Positions 36,500 through 48,400 of a stretch of DNA of 64,000 nt are shown here, one piece after another. Position numbers and translations under genes: made by a program. The DNA is from Callipepla californica brunnescens (taxonomy: Eukaryota > Chordata > Aves > Galliformes > Odontophoridae), in assembly GCA_023055505.1 (NCBI GenBank), contig JALIRH010000004.1, positions 19,711,368 through 19,775,367 on the forward strand. The letters are read 5' to 3'. The first letter of the stretch is position 1. Every line of letters begins with the position of its first letter. The notes under the pieces are model-generated. The model searched no databases, had not been told where the DNA came from, and saw nothing but the letters and a program-made list of their open reading frames with translations.

Positions 36500-36523
36500 G
36501 GGGGGGGGGGGGGGGGGGGGGGG
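36500..36523 (+). repeat. Uninterrupted 24-base G run
   Basis: G from 36500 to 36523, about 300 bases upstream of the PLA2G4E start codon. It can form G-quadruplex on the plus strand and may be inaccurate in length, since such runs are hard to sequence. Confidence 0.95.
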
Positions 36524-38660
36524 TTACTTGTAACCCTCACCAACTGGAAAAGTCTTGAGAGAACACTGCAACTATTCTCTTCTAAGGAAGAGTTCTTCTC
36601 CCCTTATTTGTGCTACATAAGGGATGTCATCAGGTGAACAGAACCAGGAGAAACTTCTGTTATTGAAATGTACTCTTTAGTGAATGTTCTGCTTTCAATT
36701 AATCTGTGTTAGCAACACATTTAAGCTTTAACACAAATAACTACATTTCTTCAAAATATTGAAATATTTGTCATCTGATTTCACTTCCATACTACAGTAG
36801 CTTTGTGTTATTCTAATAGCACTCAATGCACAGAAACAAACAAGTGTACCTAGCACAATCCATAAAATTAGCATTAAGCACTCTTTAAATCACTAAAATA
36901 GCTATCATTCAATAATAAAATTGTAGTTGAAATATTTTTAAATCTCAGATTCCTTAAGCCAAATAGAAAACTGCTTTTTGAAGCAGCAGGACACACAGAA
37001 TAACAAAAATTCTTTCATTAGGAGTGGCTGAAAGTCTATCTGTCCAATCCCAGTGGTCCTATAGAGGAGAGTTCCCTTAGACAAGAAATCTTAAAACCAC
37101 CATTGTTATTCGTCTCTTTCATAGACTGGCATTGCACACACAGAAGTTTCTACCTCAGAGTGCAATGTCATTTATGCAAAGTGTGAGGAGTTCTTAGCTA
37201 CAGGTTTGTTGTTCTTTTTTTTTTTTTTCCTTCCGTTGGTTGACAGACTTTATTATTATTTTGTGGCACAGTCTTGTTGCAACATATCTATTTCACTTGG
37301 AATAACTGATTACACTTTCAAAGTAGCACATCGTGATTTGAAGTAAAAGATTTAGCTCATGCTGCTACATGAGGTTGAACTCAACAGCCAACACATCTCT
37401 TGGTTCAGGCTTTGAAGTCATTTCATGGCTTATTTTAGTGATAATGTATTTTCCTCCAGCTCCTGAAGATTAAAAGTCACCCATACATTTAAATAGTATG
37501 TTGTGTTCCCCACTCACCTCCTATCCTTACTGCAACTTCCACATTCAGGCCATTTGTGGACAGCACATCATGAGAAAGAAGAGCAGCCAAAGGACTCTTC
37601 CTATAAAAGCAGATATATCGCAGTGATGGTATGAAGGTTTTTTTGTTTGTTTGTTTTTTAAATGAGAAAGCTCCTGAGGACTGAATTGCTCAGGAGCACC
37701 TCTTGCAGACTGCACTACTCAAGTCACCATGCTCAGCACTCAGGGAATGCTTCATCTCAGCTCCCAGGATCTTCAGTTCAGACATACATCTGAGATCAGA
37801 AGACAGCATCTATTCATCTCTAACACATGGAATACAGGGTGACCCTACACCAGGGATCTAAAGTCAAGTGCATACCTGGGCACGGGGACCAACAGCATCA
37901 CAGTGATGAGAGTTACTGCACTTCCACAAAAGAAGAAGAGAAGATACCAGGACATCTTCACTGTGCGTTCTTTTGCAACACTTGCTTTTATTACTTGATC
38001 ACAGCTACAGGCTTCTCATACGCAACAGGAGGACTGAGGTAAGTACTGAGTAAGCTTATAATTGCAGCTGAATCACCTTCAGCAGTGACTGGAAAGAAAC
38101 GAGCCAAAATACACTCTGGAAGTTCCTAAGAGCTGCAGTGCTCCTTGTTAGTACCCAGCTCTCTTCAGTACCTACTATTGTCATCCTACACTTTGATGTG
38201 TTAGTCACCATCAGCCAGAAGCTTGCTTTTCTCCCTCTTCCTACACTGAAAAACATCTGTACAGAATGGGGTAAATGAAGGCAGCTAGCAGGCAGCAGCA
38301 GACATGAAACATTTTAAGAGCCCATCCAACAATGGGCTACTCGAATATTTTACTTAGACACTTATCTGTGCATGGATCTAAGACTGATAAGGATTTTGTG
38401 TCACCTGACCCTGCCTGCAAGATCATAACTATTGCGGCAACATTCAGACAGGTCTGACACTTAAATTCCACCATGGATGTAAAGGAAGCGTTGTAGGGTT
38501 TTGAGCAGAAAGAAATAGTGCTTGAGACATTTAGGCTGCCATAGAGAAATACCAGAGAAAACTAAGCATCAAGCAAAACCTAATCTAGAATCTATGGATT
38601 TGCTACTTTACTCTGCCTAACAAAAGAAGTACAGTAAAGAGATACACTGACATAGCTATA

Positions 38661-39250
38661 ATGAACTGCGGTGGGTTAGTCCCAGCCAGCTAAGCATCCA
38701 CACAGCTGCACTGTTCCTCCACCATCCAGTGGGGCAGTCGAGTGCATGTGAAGAGCTAGAGTGAGAAAACTCAAGGACTGAAATAAGTTAGTTTATTAAG
38801 TGAAGAAAAAAGGAAACCAGTAATGCAAAAGGAATCACTACTTCCTATAATCAGACTGATGCCCCCCCCCAGTCTCAGAGCAACAGCTACTTTAGTAGAC
38901 ACCCTTCTGCCTTCTTCCTCTACCTCAGGTTTTGTTGCTGAGCTTAATGTATATGGCACAGATTACTCTCTTGACTGGTCTGGGCTAGCTGTGTCACCTC
39001 ACAAATCTTTACACCTCCCTAGCCAGAATTCTGGTTGTGAGTGGAGTGACAAAAAGGAGGGAAAAAAAACATGCACGTACCGTCCAGTAACAGCCAAAAT
39101 ATTAGGATGTTACAAATGCTGTTTTAGTCACATACACAAAACACAGTTTTCCTTCATAACAGCACCCATTGTGCTCACTCCTTTCCAGGCAGAGCCACTA
39201 CATCAGAACAGATGTTTGCTTTATCTGGGAATGCAGTCACCAGCACAGTA
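38661..39250. repeat. Possible LTR-type interspersed repeat remnant
   Basis: GCGGTGGGTTAGTCCCAGCC, then a C-rich stretch and A-G-T-T-T-A-T-T-A-A-G near 38788 resemble the start of an avian LTR-type repeat I have met in other bird sequence. No reading frame and no paired terminal repeat are visible. Extent is approximate. Confidence 0.3.
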
Positions 39251-41884
39251 CTGAGAGTTGGCCTGTACCTACCTTCACCGTGTATAGGGCATTGAGATTT
39301 CAGCCGTCTAGATTCAAGAGGCTATGGATGGCCTCCTCCATCACTGCCCTCTCCTCTATCCCAGAAGGATCTCTTAAAGAAAAATAGAGGCTCTGATTCA
39401 TAAGAGCAATCTTTTACCACAGTGGAGTAGGTTCCATGAAATAAGGAAGAGTTACATAAACTAAGGTGGTCCTGCAATTCTCTCTTCCAAAAAGCCACAG
39501 AGAACTTCCAAAATGCAAGAGCTCTTCCCACAATGCCACTAAGTGATAATTAGTGTTGTCGCATTCATAACTTCCTAAGGGATCATAAGAGAAAGCAGCA
39601 TCTCAGCAGTAGTGCTGGGAGTAATCAGGCGTAGGTACAGGTGCTGCCCACTCCTGTGACAGAGTGCCACCTAAGGGCTGACTGCGGGGAGAGAGCAACA
39701 CCAGCGCAGAAATAAAAGGCATTTACATGAGGCCTCAGAAATCCCACTGATTCAGCTATACTATGATCTGAGCAATTTCACGTTGGTCAGGAAGGAAAGA
39801 AAAATAATTATAAATCCTACAGTTCCACCTCAAAGTCGATTGGTTAAGGTGTGTTACTGGTGGATTCACCAATATCTCAGAAGACTAGAGGCATGCTGCA
39901 GCATTCTCCCAGGGCTCACTGTCAGGAATGGGGGGGGACACTCATAGAAATCTCAATCCTGTATTCAGCATAGGTCTTCTAAGGATTTGTCTTTGATAAG
40001 TCAAATTCAGCTGGGATCAGCCACAGGTTAAAAATGTAAAAAATGTTATAGGAGAATATGCACACACACGGAACACAATCTTTTAAATCCTGATACTTTA
40101 GGAAAGAATCTGAGAAGAATTACAATTTCTTGGCAGTTTCTTTGAAAGTAATCCTACTCGTATTCTCAACTGAAACAGGGTCTACCTAACAAGGCCTCTC
40201 AGGATTTTGGCAAAACACATCTTGGGGATTTTGCATGGACCTCTGAGTCAAGGCTATTATATTAAGGTTAAAGACAGAAGGCAAATGTACAGCCACTGAC
40301 ATCAAAACATATAGACTTCTGTGCCATACAGAAGGGATCAGATGCTATAAGTGCATATTCTGACAGTATAAAAAAATTACTAAAAGAAAATATTCTCAAC
40401 ATATTCTCAGTACTTTGCATTTAAAAATACTTTTAGAACACCTGTCTTTGAGGCAGACCTAAAAGCTGAGTCAGAGGCGATTCTACTATCAATCTGGCGT
40501 TGGTTCAAGCAGAAGACATTCCCTTCATTTTTTAATTGCTGTTTGTTTCTGATATGCTGCTTTAATGCACTGACACATTTTTAAAATGAACCTCTGGTGT
40601 AATATTTTCCTTAAAGCATCACAGGCATCACAATGCAGATTTCAGAAATGCATCCACAGCATAGACAAAGGTGTAACTCGAAGATACAGCATGCTTAAGC
40701 TTGTTGTGTTTCACAATGAGTAATAAAAGCAGCTATCCAGAAGTCATCTTCTAGAATACCTCATTACAAACATGGGCTAACTTCTGCAGACAAAGCGTTC
40801 AAGGAGCACTTGTAAAATACAGTCTCACCCACTCTGAAGCTATTCCCCTGCCAAGTTTCCCATTGCCAGCTTCCCTGATTTGCTGGCAGGAACAAACTTC
40901 CCGAATGAGTTGGGAAATACCCTTAACAGCAGTGAATCTCCACCGCTGTCTGTATGGTAGTTGCTAAAGGAGAAAGATCTCCACACCATCCACTTCAAAC
41001 ATGCTTATATTAACCTTGACAATGATGATGTCACAGTAGTACAACTGCCGCATTAGAATTTAGCTTTAGATGGGATCCCTTAAACACTGGAGATGGAAAT
41101 AAATATATTGTGAAGGTGCAAAACCTCTCAGAGACTGGTTAACCTCACAGCAGTAATATAGAAGCCTACTTCAATTTCCACTTGTCACATAGAATAAGGA
41201 AATGCTTTCAGGGGTCAGCCTTGGCAGGGTTAGTGACCATCATTAACTTTTTATTGAGATCTTTTTTCCATTGGGGTTACAATTTTGTTCACCTGAAAGT
41301 TGAAGGCTTCACACAAAAAAATTAATTACTAATTATATTACAGAACTTAAAAAAAAGAGAAAACAGAATCTGAGTTTTCATCCATAATGTTCTGAGCAGC
41401 TTTCCTCCTCCTGGAAGTTATCACATCTAGTTAGTCAAGCTTTGCAGCTCTACATGTTTGCCCTCAAGGCAACCTTGGCCTGGTATTTACACCAACACCC
41501 TTGGATGTAACTATATGAGGCAATCACATGGGCATTAATCATTGTCTCTCTGGAATTCTCATCACAATTTCTAGTTTACAGGACTCTATAAAACTCTTAG
41601 TAGACCTGAGCTGACATGAATGCCGTGATCAGTAACCCAACAATCAGTTCATCAAGAAAACAGAAACAGATGCACAGCAACAGCACTGTTATTTTAAAAT
41701 TGTGAATGAAAGTACAACAGTCAAAATCATATGTATGACTTCGTACTTGTGAACCTAAAGCAGAGATGAGGTACACTACCAGGGAATTTCACTTCCAAGG
41801 AAGTACACTTTCCTTATCTTCAACTATTTTTCTCTACTAAAGAGATTACAAATGAACAGCAATGTTTGTTTTTCACTGCACATA

Positions 41885-42416
41885 GGTGGCTTCAAAAGTA
41901 ATACCTCCCAATTATTTCCTTTGAAACAACAAAGAGTACAATAACTTTGATAGTGCAGATTCTCAGCTACAAAATGCTATTTTTTTTTTAACATAATTAC
42001 CACTATTAGCCATGCATATTCACCAGTGATGAACAAGAGTCTGCATACCATACTCATAAAAAAATCCACACAATTAGAGGTGACTCACTGCTGCAACTGC
42101 CACTGCTGAAAAATACTACCAACCACCTCACTGTGTTCACATTCACTGCTTAGTCTCTATAAACCCTCACCAAACACCAGTAAATGTCAATGGATGCCAT
42201 TTTTCTGCATGGAAGAATTCAATTACATATCTTTACTTCATCTGCAATTCCATGTCAGATGCCATTTTGCTGTACTGCCCCTCTGCTGTCACACAGCAAC
42301 AAAAAGTAATGGAATGTTAGTGGGAAGGTTCAACCTCTACTGTCATACCACCAACATTCACCTCTGATATATAAGCCAACATAAGAAAATAGGAGGCATT
42401 ATTTTCCAGAGCAGCC
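41885..42416. mobile_element. Short mariner-type DNA transposon, probably Galluhop-like and internally deleted
   Basis: Seen: imperfect terminal inverted repeats, GGTGGCTTCAAAAGTAATAC plus CTCC at 41885-41908 against the complement of 42416-42392 (GGCTGCTCTGGAAAATAATG plus CCTCC). Inside, the minus strand at about 42295-42235 carries GCAGAGGGGCAGT...AAAATGGCATCTGACATGGA, which I recall from the chicken Galluhop mariner. At 532 bp it is shorter than a full element (about 1.2 kb) and has no transposase frame. Target duplication is not clear. Confidence 0.7.
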
Positions 42417-44210
42417 CTCACAACAGCATGCCCACTAACTGCAGCAACCTGCCCTGACAACAGCTTAATGAAGCTACTGTTCCCTTCTTCCTTGCCTGAT
42501 AATATTTTGTGATTATAAATACAGTAGGTTGGAGAGTGGGTGGAAAATCATTGAAGTGTCATGTAAAAGGCTGTCTCCCTTTAATGCACTAAAAAATGTG
42601 CTGGACATGAAGAAGCACGTAGAGATCAGCAAGTGCAATAGCTCAGACTATACAATCCATTCTCTTTCAGAACACAAAGAAATCCTTACCACCACAACAG
42701 CAGTGACTGCCTCAACTGGAGGGACTGGTGCAAAGTTTGATACTATTGCTAATACTCCCCTCCTGTCCCAGTTGCCATATTTAGGAAATCTAGCCAGAAA
42801 CTACAGTCTCAGGAAAAAAAAAAAGTTATTGCTACATCTTCATTCAACAAAGAGTGAGAAGAGCAAACACTTTTATGCAACTTTGCACAGCTCTGCTACT
42901 GTTTCATCAGGAGATCCAGGTTAGAAGTGAAGGAAGATTCTGGATATAATCCATATAAATACTGGAATAGGTAAATAGACATTTTCAAGTGCACTAATCT
43001 GCCCCTTAGACCACAAGAATTTTGCCTCCACACAGCAATGCTTTAATTGTATCCTCAGGCTAAGAATGGAGCAGCACAGGGCTATGAGTGGTCACATTCC
43101 TTAGGACAGGAAGTAAGGTTAGCAATACAGTAATGAATTACAAAATACTGGGGCAAAGATATTCATATATAAGAACTATATTAATTCACTTAGTTCAAAT
43201 CAAAGTCCAGAAACTTCTAAACCAGCTCTAAAAAAAAAATTTTAGAGAAATTTTGCTGTGGCAACAACAAAATGAGGTGATTGCAATCCAAGCGCGAGTC
43301 AGTTCAATTCACCAGCACAACTACCAGTGATTCTTCACCTTTCCAATTCTGTCACCTCCAGTTTCTCAGTGGAAGTGAGTTTTTGACTTTTTAAGATCGA
43401 AGAATACATGTAGTACAGCAAGTACACTGACTTGTCTGTGGACAATTCTACTGTAACACAGAGTTGAAAAGGATGTGGCTACTTACACATCAGGATAGCA
43501 AATTAAAATGCACTGTTAAGGCCTCATATCTTTTTACAAGAGAAGCACTGCTACTGCAGCAGAACTTACCAAGAAGCTGTACCTTATAAGACTCCTTCGT
43601 ACATGCCTAACAAAACTGAGTAGATCCAGTTTTGTAAGTAACATTTCATCTTCCCACCTATATCCTGCTACATAAATACTCACACCCCCGCAGCATCAAA
43701 TCCTCTCCTATCAGTAGAGAACATCATAAACAAGAAAGTGCAAGTAATCAAACCATTAATTCAGATTCACATCAGAAGAAAAACTGGCTCAGGAGGAACA
43801 AAGGAAAGTCCAATCCCACTACAAATTCAAAGGCACAACAGCAGGCTGAAAGGCAGCAGAGATAAAAACACTTGAAAATCCAGCATGAAAATATGCATAA
43901 AACATCACCAAACACAAATTGAAGATGTCAAAATCCTAGAAAGCACTAATAACAACAACAAAAAAAAAGAGCAACTTCAACTGTTGTCTCTTTTCTTTCA
44001 GCTTAAGGAAGGCAAGTAGTAAGGACATTCCTTTCAGATTTCAATCAAGTTTAACTGCCCAAATGAAGTCACTGCTCAGAACATGTCTAAAAGTTAAGAC
44101 CTTTTTTTAAAAATGGTTTGAGTCACACTTCCTTCAAGAGAAGTTTTATAATGAAGAGATGACTACTGAGCAACACCAGCCAGAAATAGACTGGTACTTT
44201 CCGACTTCAC

Positions 44211-44248
44211 CAGTTATAGAGAAGTAATTCAGTTATAGAGAAGTAATA
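44211..44248. repeat. 19-bp tandem duplication
   Basis: CAGTTATAGAGAAGTAATT twice in a row (the second copy reads AATA at its end). Confidence 0.85.
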
Positions 44249-45237
44249 AAAGAAACTGTAAATGTTTACATTCCACTTGCTCTTTACAAGGGTAATATAT
44301 ATTGAGTACTAATAATTATGAAAAGCATGTTATCAAAATTAAAATTTATTTAAAGAAGAACAAAAAAAAATCAAGAACCATTATCTGTTTACAAGCCTCT
44401 ACATCATTTCAGAAAAATTCCTGCCTTCAGTTTTCATATACAAAATCAGTACATACAGCTCAATATAAAAGCCAAAAAAAGTAAACACCAGCCTTTTATA
44501 TTAGGTATTTGCCAACGATGTACTTTATGCAAAGGGAGGCCAACTCCACCCTTTAGCATAGCAGTACCTGATGTTATTACATTTATTAACATTTATAAAG
44601 CATTCCTACCTTGACCATCAATGTTTCTGTAACATGAAAACATGCAAATAAATTCCCTGAACAAAGGTCTGAATTGCAAGCACAAGAAATTAAGTGTAAA
44701 GAAAAAAAACAAAAAAAACAAAAACAAATTCAGACTTCCTAGGAGCCTCCCTTACTATGTTTTCAAATACATAAGCATCAGTGAGCAGCAAGTTGAAAGC
44801 AAAAGGACATTTTCTCTCTCAGTGCATGGTTACAGTGAGCAGATTTCAAGGCCTGATGACATACATGATTACACTCCAGGAAAGTTCAAAAAGCAAGAAA
44901 CTTATGGAAGAAATCTATGTTTTCTCATACATCTTTTACAAAAAGTCCTTCATCCTCAAACCAGTGAAATTTTGAAGATCATCTCCAGATGCTTGCACTA
45001 TTTGTGTGGATCTCTCTAGTCATAAACCACTGTTAGATGAGGAACTGGGCTAGGTAACTTGACTTTTCACCACACAAACATTTCCTGTTTAACTTAGCAA
45101 CATGCTCTATTGCTCTGTACAACACCATTATCTCTTGAGTTTTTCTAAGAGCATGATTCCTTGAGTGAAATTTCAATGTCACATTCACTACTCCCTTCTC
45201 AGAAGGGCAGTTTCCAGTTTGAACACCGCAGCTTGTC

Positions 45238-45243
45238 TTTATT
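45238..45243 (-). terminator. Candidate PLA2G4F polyadenylation signal
   Basis: AATAAA on the minus strand, about 20 bases past the PLA2G4F stop codon. A second AATAAA lies near 44587-44582 and would give a 3' UTR of about 700 bases. Which one is used cannot be told from sequence. Confidence 0.35.
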
Positions 45244-45261
45244 CTCAGTTCTGGAAGTTGT

Positions 45262-45491
45262 TCATGTGTGGGCTGTATTGATGATGTTCTTCAGCTTTCT
45301 CCTTTGCAGGGCCAAGTTCAGGGTTTTGAAGAGAGTGTCACTACTGTTAAGAACGTTGTAGCGATTCACTTCCACTAACCTACTGAAATCATATGGCTCA
45401 AAGGTAAAATTTAGCGTACGATAAGGAGAATCTTTTGTCTCAATGACAAAGTCACCGAAGGATTTCTCATCTTCTGACTCACGTTTAACTC
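45262..45491 (-). CDS. PLA2G4F: PLA2G4F coding exon 20 (terminal exon, stop codon)
   Basis: 230 nt, residues 777-852 plus TGA at 45264-45262: [16 protein letters not shown] and R-Y-N-V-L-N match the human PLA2G4F end. Confidence 0.95.
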
Positions 45492-48400
45492 CTGCAGCAA
45501 GAAAAAACAATATGTCAGCTGTAATGTTTTTATATGAGGAGGATATCACAGTTGATTGCTCAGTTGAACCGCAATTATTTCCATAAAGAAAAGAACACTT
45601 TCTTCCTCAGCAATTTCAGCTTCTTTATGATCCAAAGTGCTTGGAAGCTGAAGGCAAAGTTCCTTACCTGGAGCTTTGTATTTTTGGAAGGTGTCATTCA
45701 CCAATGGGAAGTGGAGTACAATGGGAGCTTTTGGATTATCATCATCCACAAACACATAACATTCTTTGGGCTTCTTCTCATCTTCCTCACTCACTCTGAT
45801 TTTTGGGAAAGGTATTTCCCGCTCCTCACAATATTGCTGAGTCAGCTCTAAAACCTGTCATCAAAGAACAAGGGTCATTCTGATAGAATATCAGACAACC
45901 TCTATGACTGTAACTAGAATCCTCAAATGCAGAGACTCTAACAAAATAAGTGACAGAAACCCATCTTCCAGACTGCTCAAAGCAATTGCTCCAGCTGGTG
46001 ATACAGAAGAATAGAACTAAACTGTTACCAAACATCAACAGTTTGGAGCTGAAACTCTTTTTACATTTTACTACTTTAAGTATAACTAACTTCTCAGCCA
46101 ATAAAAATAAACACTTGCATTTACAGGAAAACTTACCTGCATGAATTCAGTCACCAACTGCAACAAAGATCTTAAGAACTAAGCAAACATTCTTATTTTA
46201 GGCAACACAATAAACTTCTGAATCAAATCACACAGTTGTCAATTCCAGTCTCCTCATGATATTGAGTGTAAAAAGCATGGTACAACAGCATTCTGTAGTG
46301 GTGAAGATTTATTTTAATTCTGCCTTTCAATAGTGTTTGCATTCAACATCAACTGATCTGCTGTCATCGTGACCATGATTCCACATGCTTCTCTTCCTGT
46401 AATAATGCTATGTCTCCTACCTCAAATGGAGCTTCCCAGGAAAAATTGAATGACAAAATAACATCCACATCCCTCTCTGGTTGAAGTACCAGTGGAAAAG
46501 GAGAGTTGATGGAAAAGCCACCATCCACTAAATATAAGTTCTCTTCCATGGGGCTCAGCTGGTTGGGAAATGCATCCAGATGAGTGCCTGGAAAACACTC
46601 CAAGTAACGCAAGTAACTATAATGCTTTGTTACACACCACTGACTACAAGCAACACAGATTATCCTAGAGCTCTAAGAAAAGACAACATATCATGTACTG
46701 TGACTGGCTCATAAAAATCTGACAATGAACTTCCCTCATATGAGGGAATGTTCACAGTGGATCAAATTTCTGCTTTGACAGAAGAAGGGGTAAATAGCCT
46801 GACTTCAGTGGAACAAAGTCAATCTTCCTTACATTCTGAAAAATTGCCTGTTAGAGAATAACACACAATTTTATATCCCAGACACATACAAGTTCATTTA
46901 CCTCTCCAAACTACAAATTCCTTGACTTTAACATAATCTTTATGAAGATATAAACCCTGCATGAAGTTGAAGGTCTCTCCACATGTGACCCGGGACTTGA
47001 AGAAATCTTGGAAGATTTGCAGCAGGGGGCCTCCAGGTACAATCAAGCGAGTCTTCAGTCGTGTTGGATCTCGGAAATGAAATCTTCTGCAGTCATCTAC
47101 AGAAGCCACAAAGGGTACAGAATACATAACAAACACTCACGCAGCTCCATCATTTCAATCAGACTTATTTTCTACAAAGTTTAACCAGTCAACCTAAGGC
47201 AAAGAGGAAAAAAATATCTCCTGCCACTATTCAACTATGAAGTAATAAAAAAAAAAAACAACCAAACACCTGAATATCTCTCAGCTTTTAATAAATTTCC
47301 TTTTCACTACTGAAGAGGTATTGTATAAATGGAGAATACAAATGTACAACCAGCTTATCCAATGTTAGTAAAAAATATACATAAATGAGGCTAAGAAGTG
47401 AACTGAAAATCCAGTGTGGCTATATAGATTCTGTCCTTTGCCCATGATTAAGACCCCCTGAACTGCAAAACATAGTCAGGACATCTCTCAGAACTAGACA
47501 AAGTTCAGGCTAAAAAAAAAAAAAAAAAAAAAAAAAACTTTAAGAGAAAAGAAAAAAATAGAAAGCAAACAAAACTACCATTACTTACCACATGTGATAA
47601 TATGGATTAATACACAGAAGAAAATGAAATGCTAGTCTTCAAAACAACACATTGTATATTTTTGAGTCACATTATTTTTACAGTCACTCCAAAACTAGGA
47701 ATCTTTAGGAAAATCCAACAATTTTAGAGTGTTCTTACCTATAACTTTGATAACATCTTTGAATGGATCTAGAAAGCTCAGTCCTATACCAACCACTTTC
47801 AAGCAGATATCATCTAAGCTTGCAGCAAAGGCACTACCCCACATACCTGCAGGAGAAATAAATAATGCTTCAATAACTAGAAGGCTTTTTCTGGTGCAAC
47901 CAATAGTCTTATAACTCAGCCGCTCAATTGTTTTTGGTTGTTTTTTTGTCTCCAACTCAGACAAAAACACAATATAAATTTGCCATCTTCATGTTCCTGA
48001 ATGTGATTCCAATAAAATAACATGTTTGAATATAGATTGTCACTGCCTGCCTGTATACATCTTCAATTAGGATGCTCCAAACAAGATACAGTCATTCAAT
48101 GCAAAGCCTGTAAGGACATCTATGATCATGTAAAGAATGAATGGAAGTTGGAGAGTCATTTGCTCTCAGTTTATCACCAAATATTAAACAAACACTCCAA
48201 ATACTTTCTCCCATTCAGGTTCTGAAAAGTATTCTACCTAAGCAATCTTATACATTCTTAACAATACAGAATATAAAGTCAACAGAAAACAAATGATCTT
48301 TTTTTTTTCAAACAGGTATTACCCATTAAAAAAAAAAAAAACATAGGTAAGGAATAGAAAAGATGTTAATGCAATGAAGTAGCATGTTACAGCAGAAAAC

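Larger units (their letters stand above)
36198..45261. other. Intergenic region between PLA2G4E and PLA2G4F
   Basis: 9.1 kb. Holds the PLA2G4E candidate promoter and G run at its left end, a possible LTR-type remnant (38661-39250), a mariner element (41885-42416), a 19-bp tandem duplication (44211-44248) and the PLA2G4F 3' UTR at its right end. Open frames such as 42529-42924 plus (131 codons) resemble nothing I recognise. Confidence 0.6.

Noticed and set aside
42529..42924. 131-codon open frame on the plus strand next to the mariner element
   Set aside because: Ser/Thr-rich, resembles no family I know, and no sign of promoter or splice structure; a chance frame is likelier.
44642..45019. 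125-codon plus-strand frame
   Set aside because: Antisense to the probable PLA2G4F 3' UTR, lysine-rich from an A-rich tract, no homology recognised.
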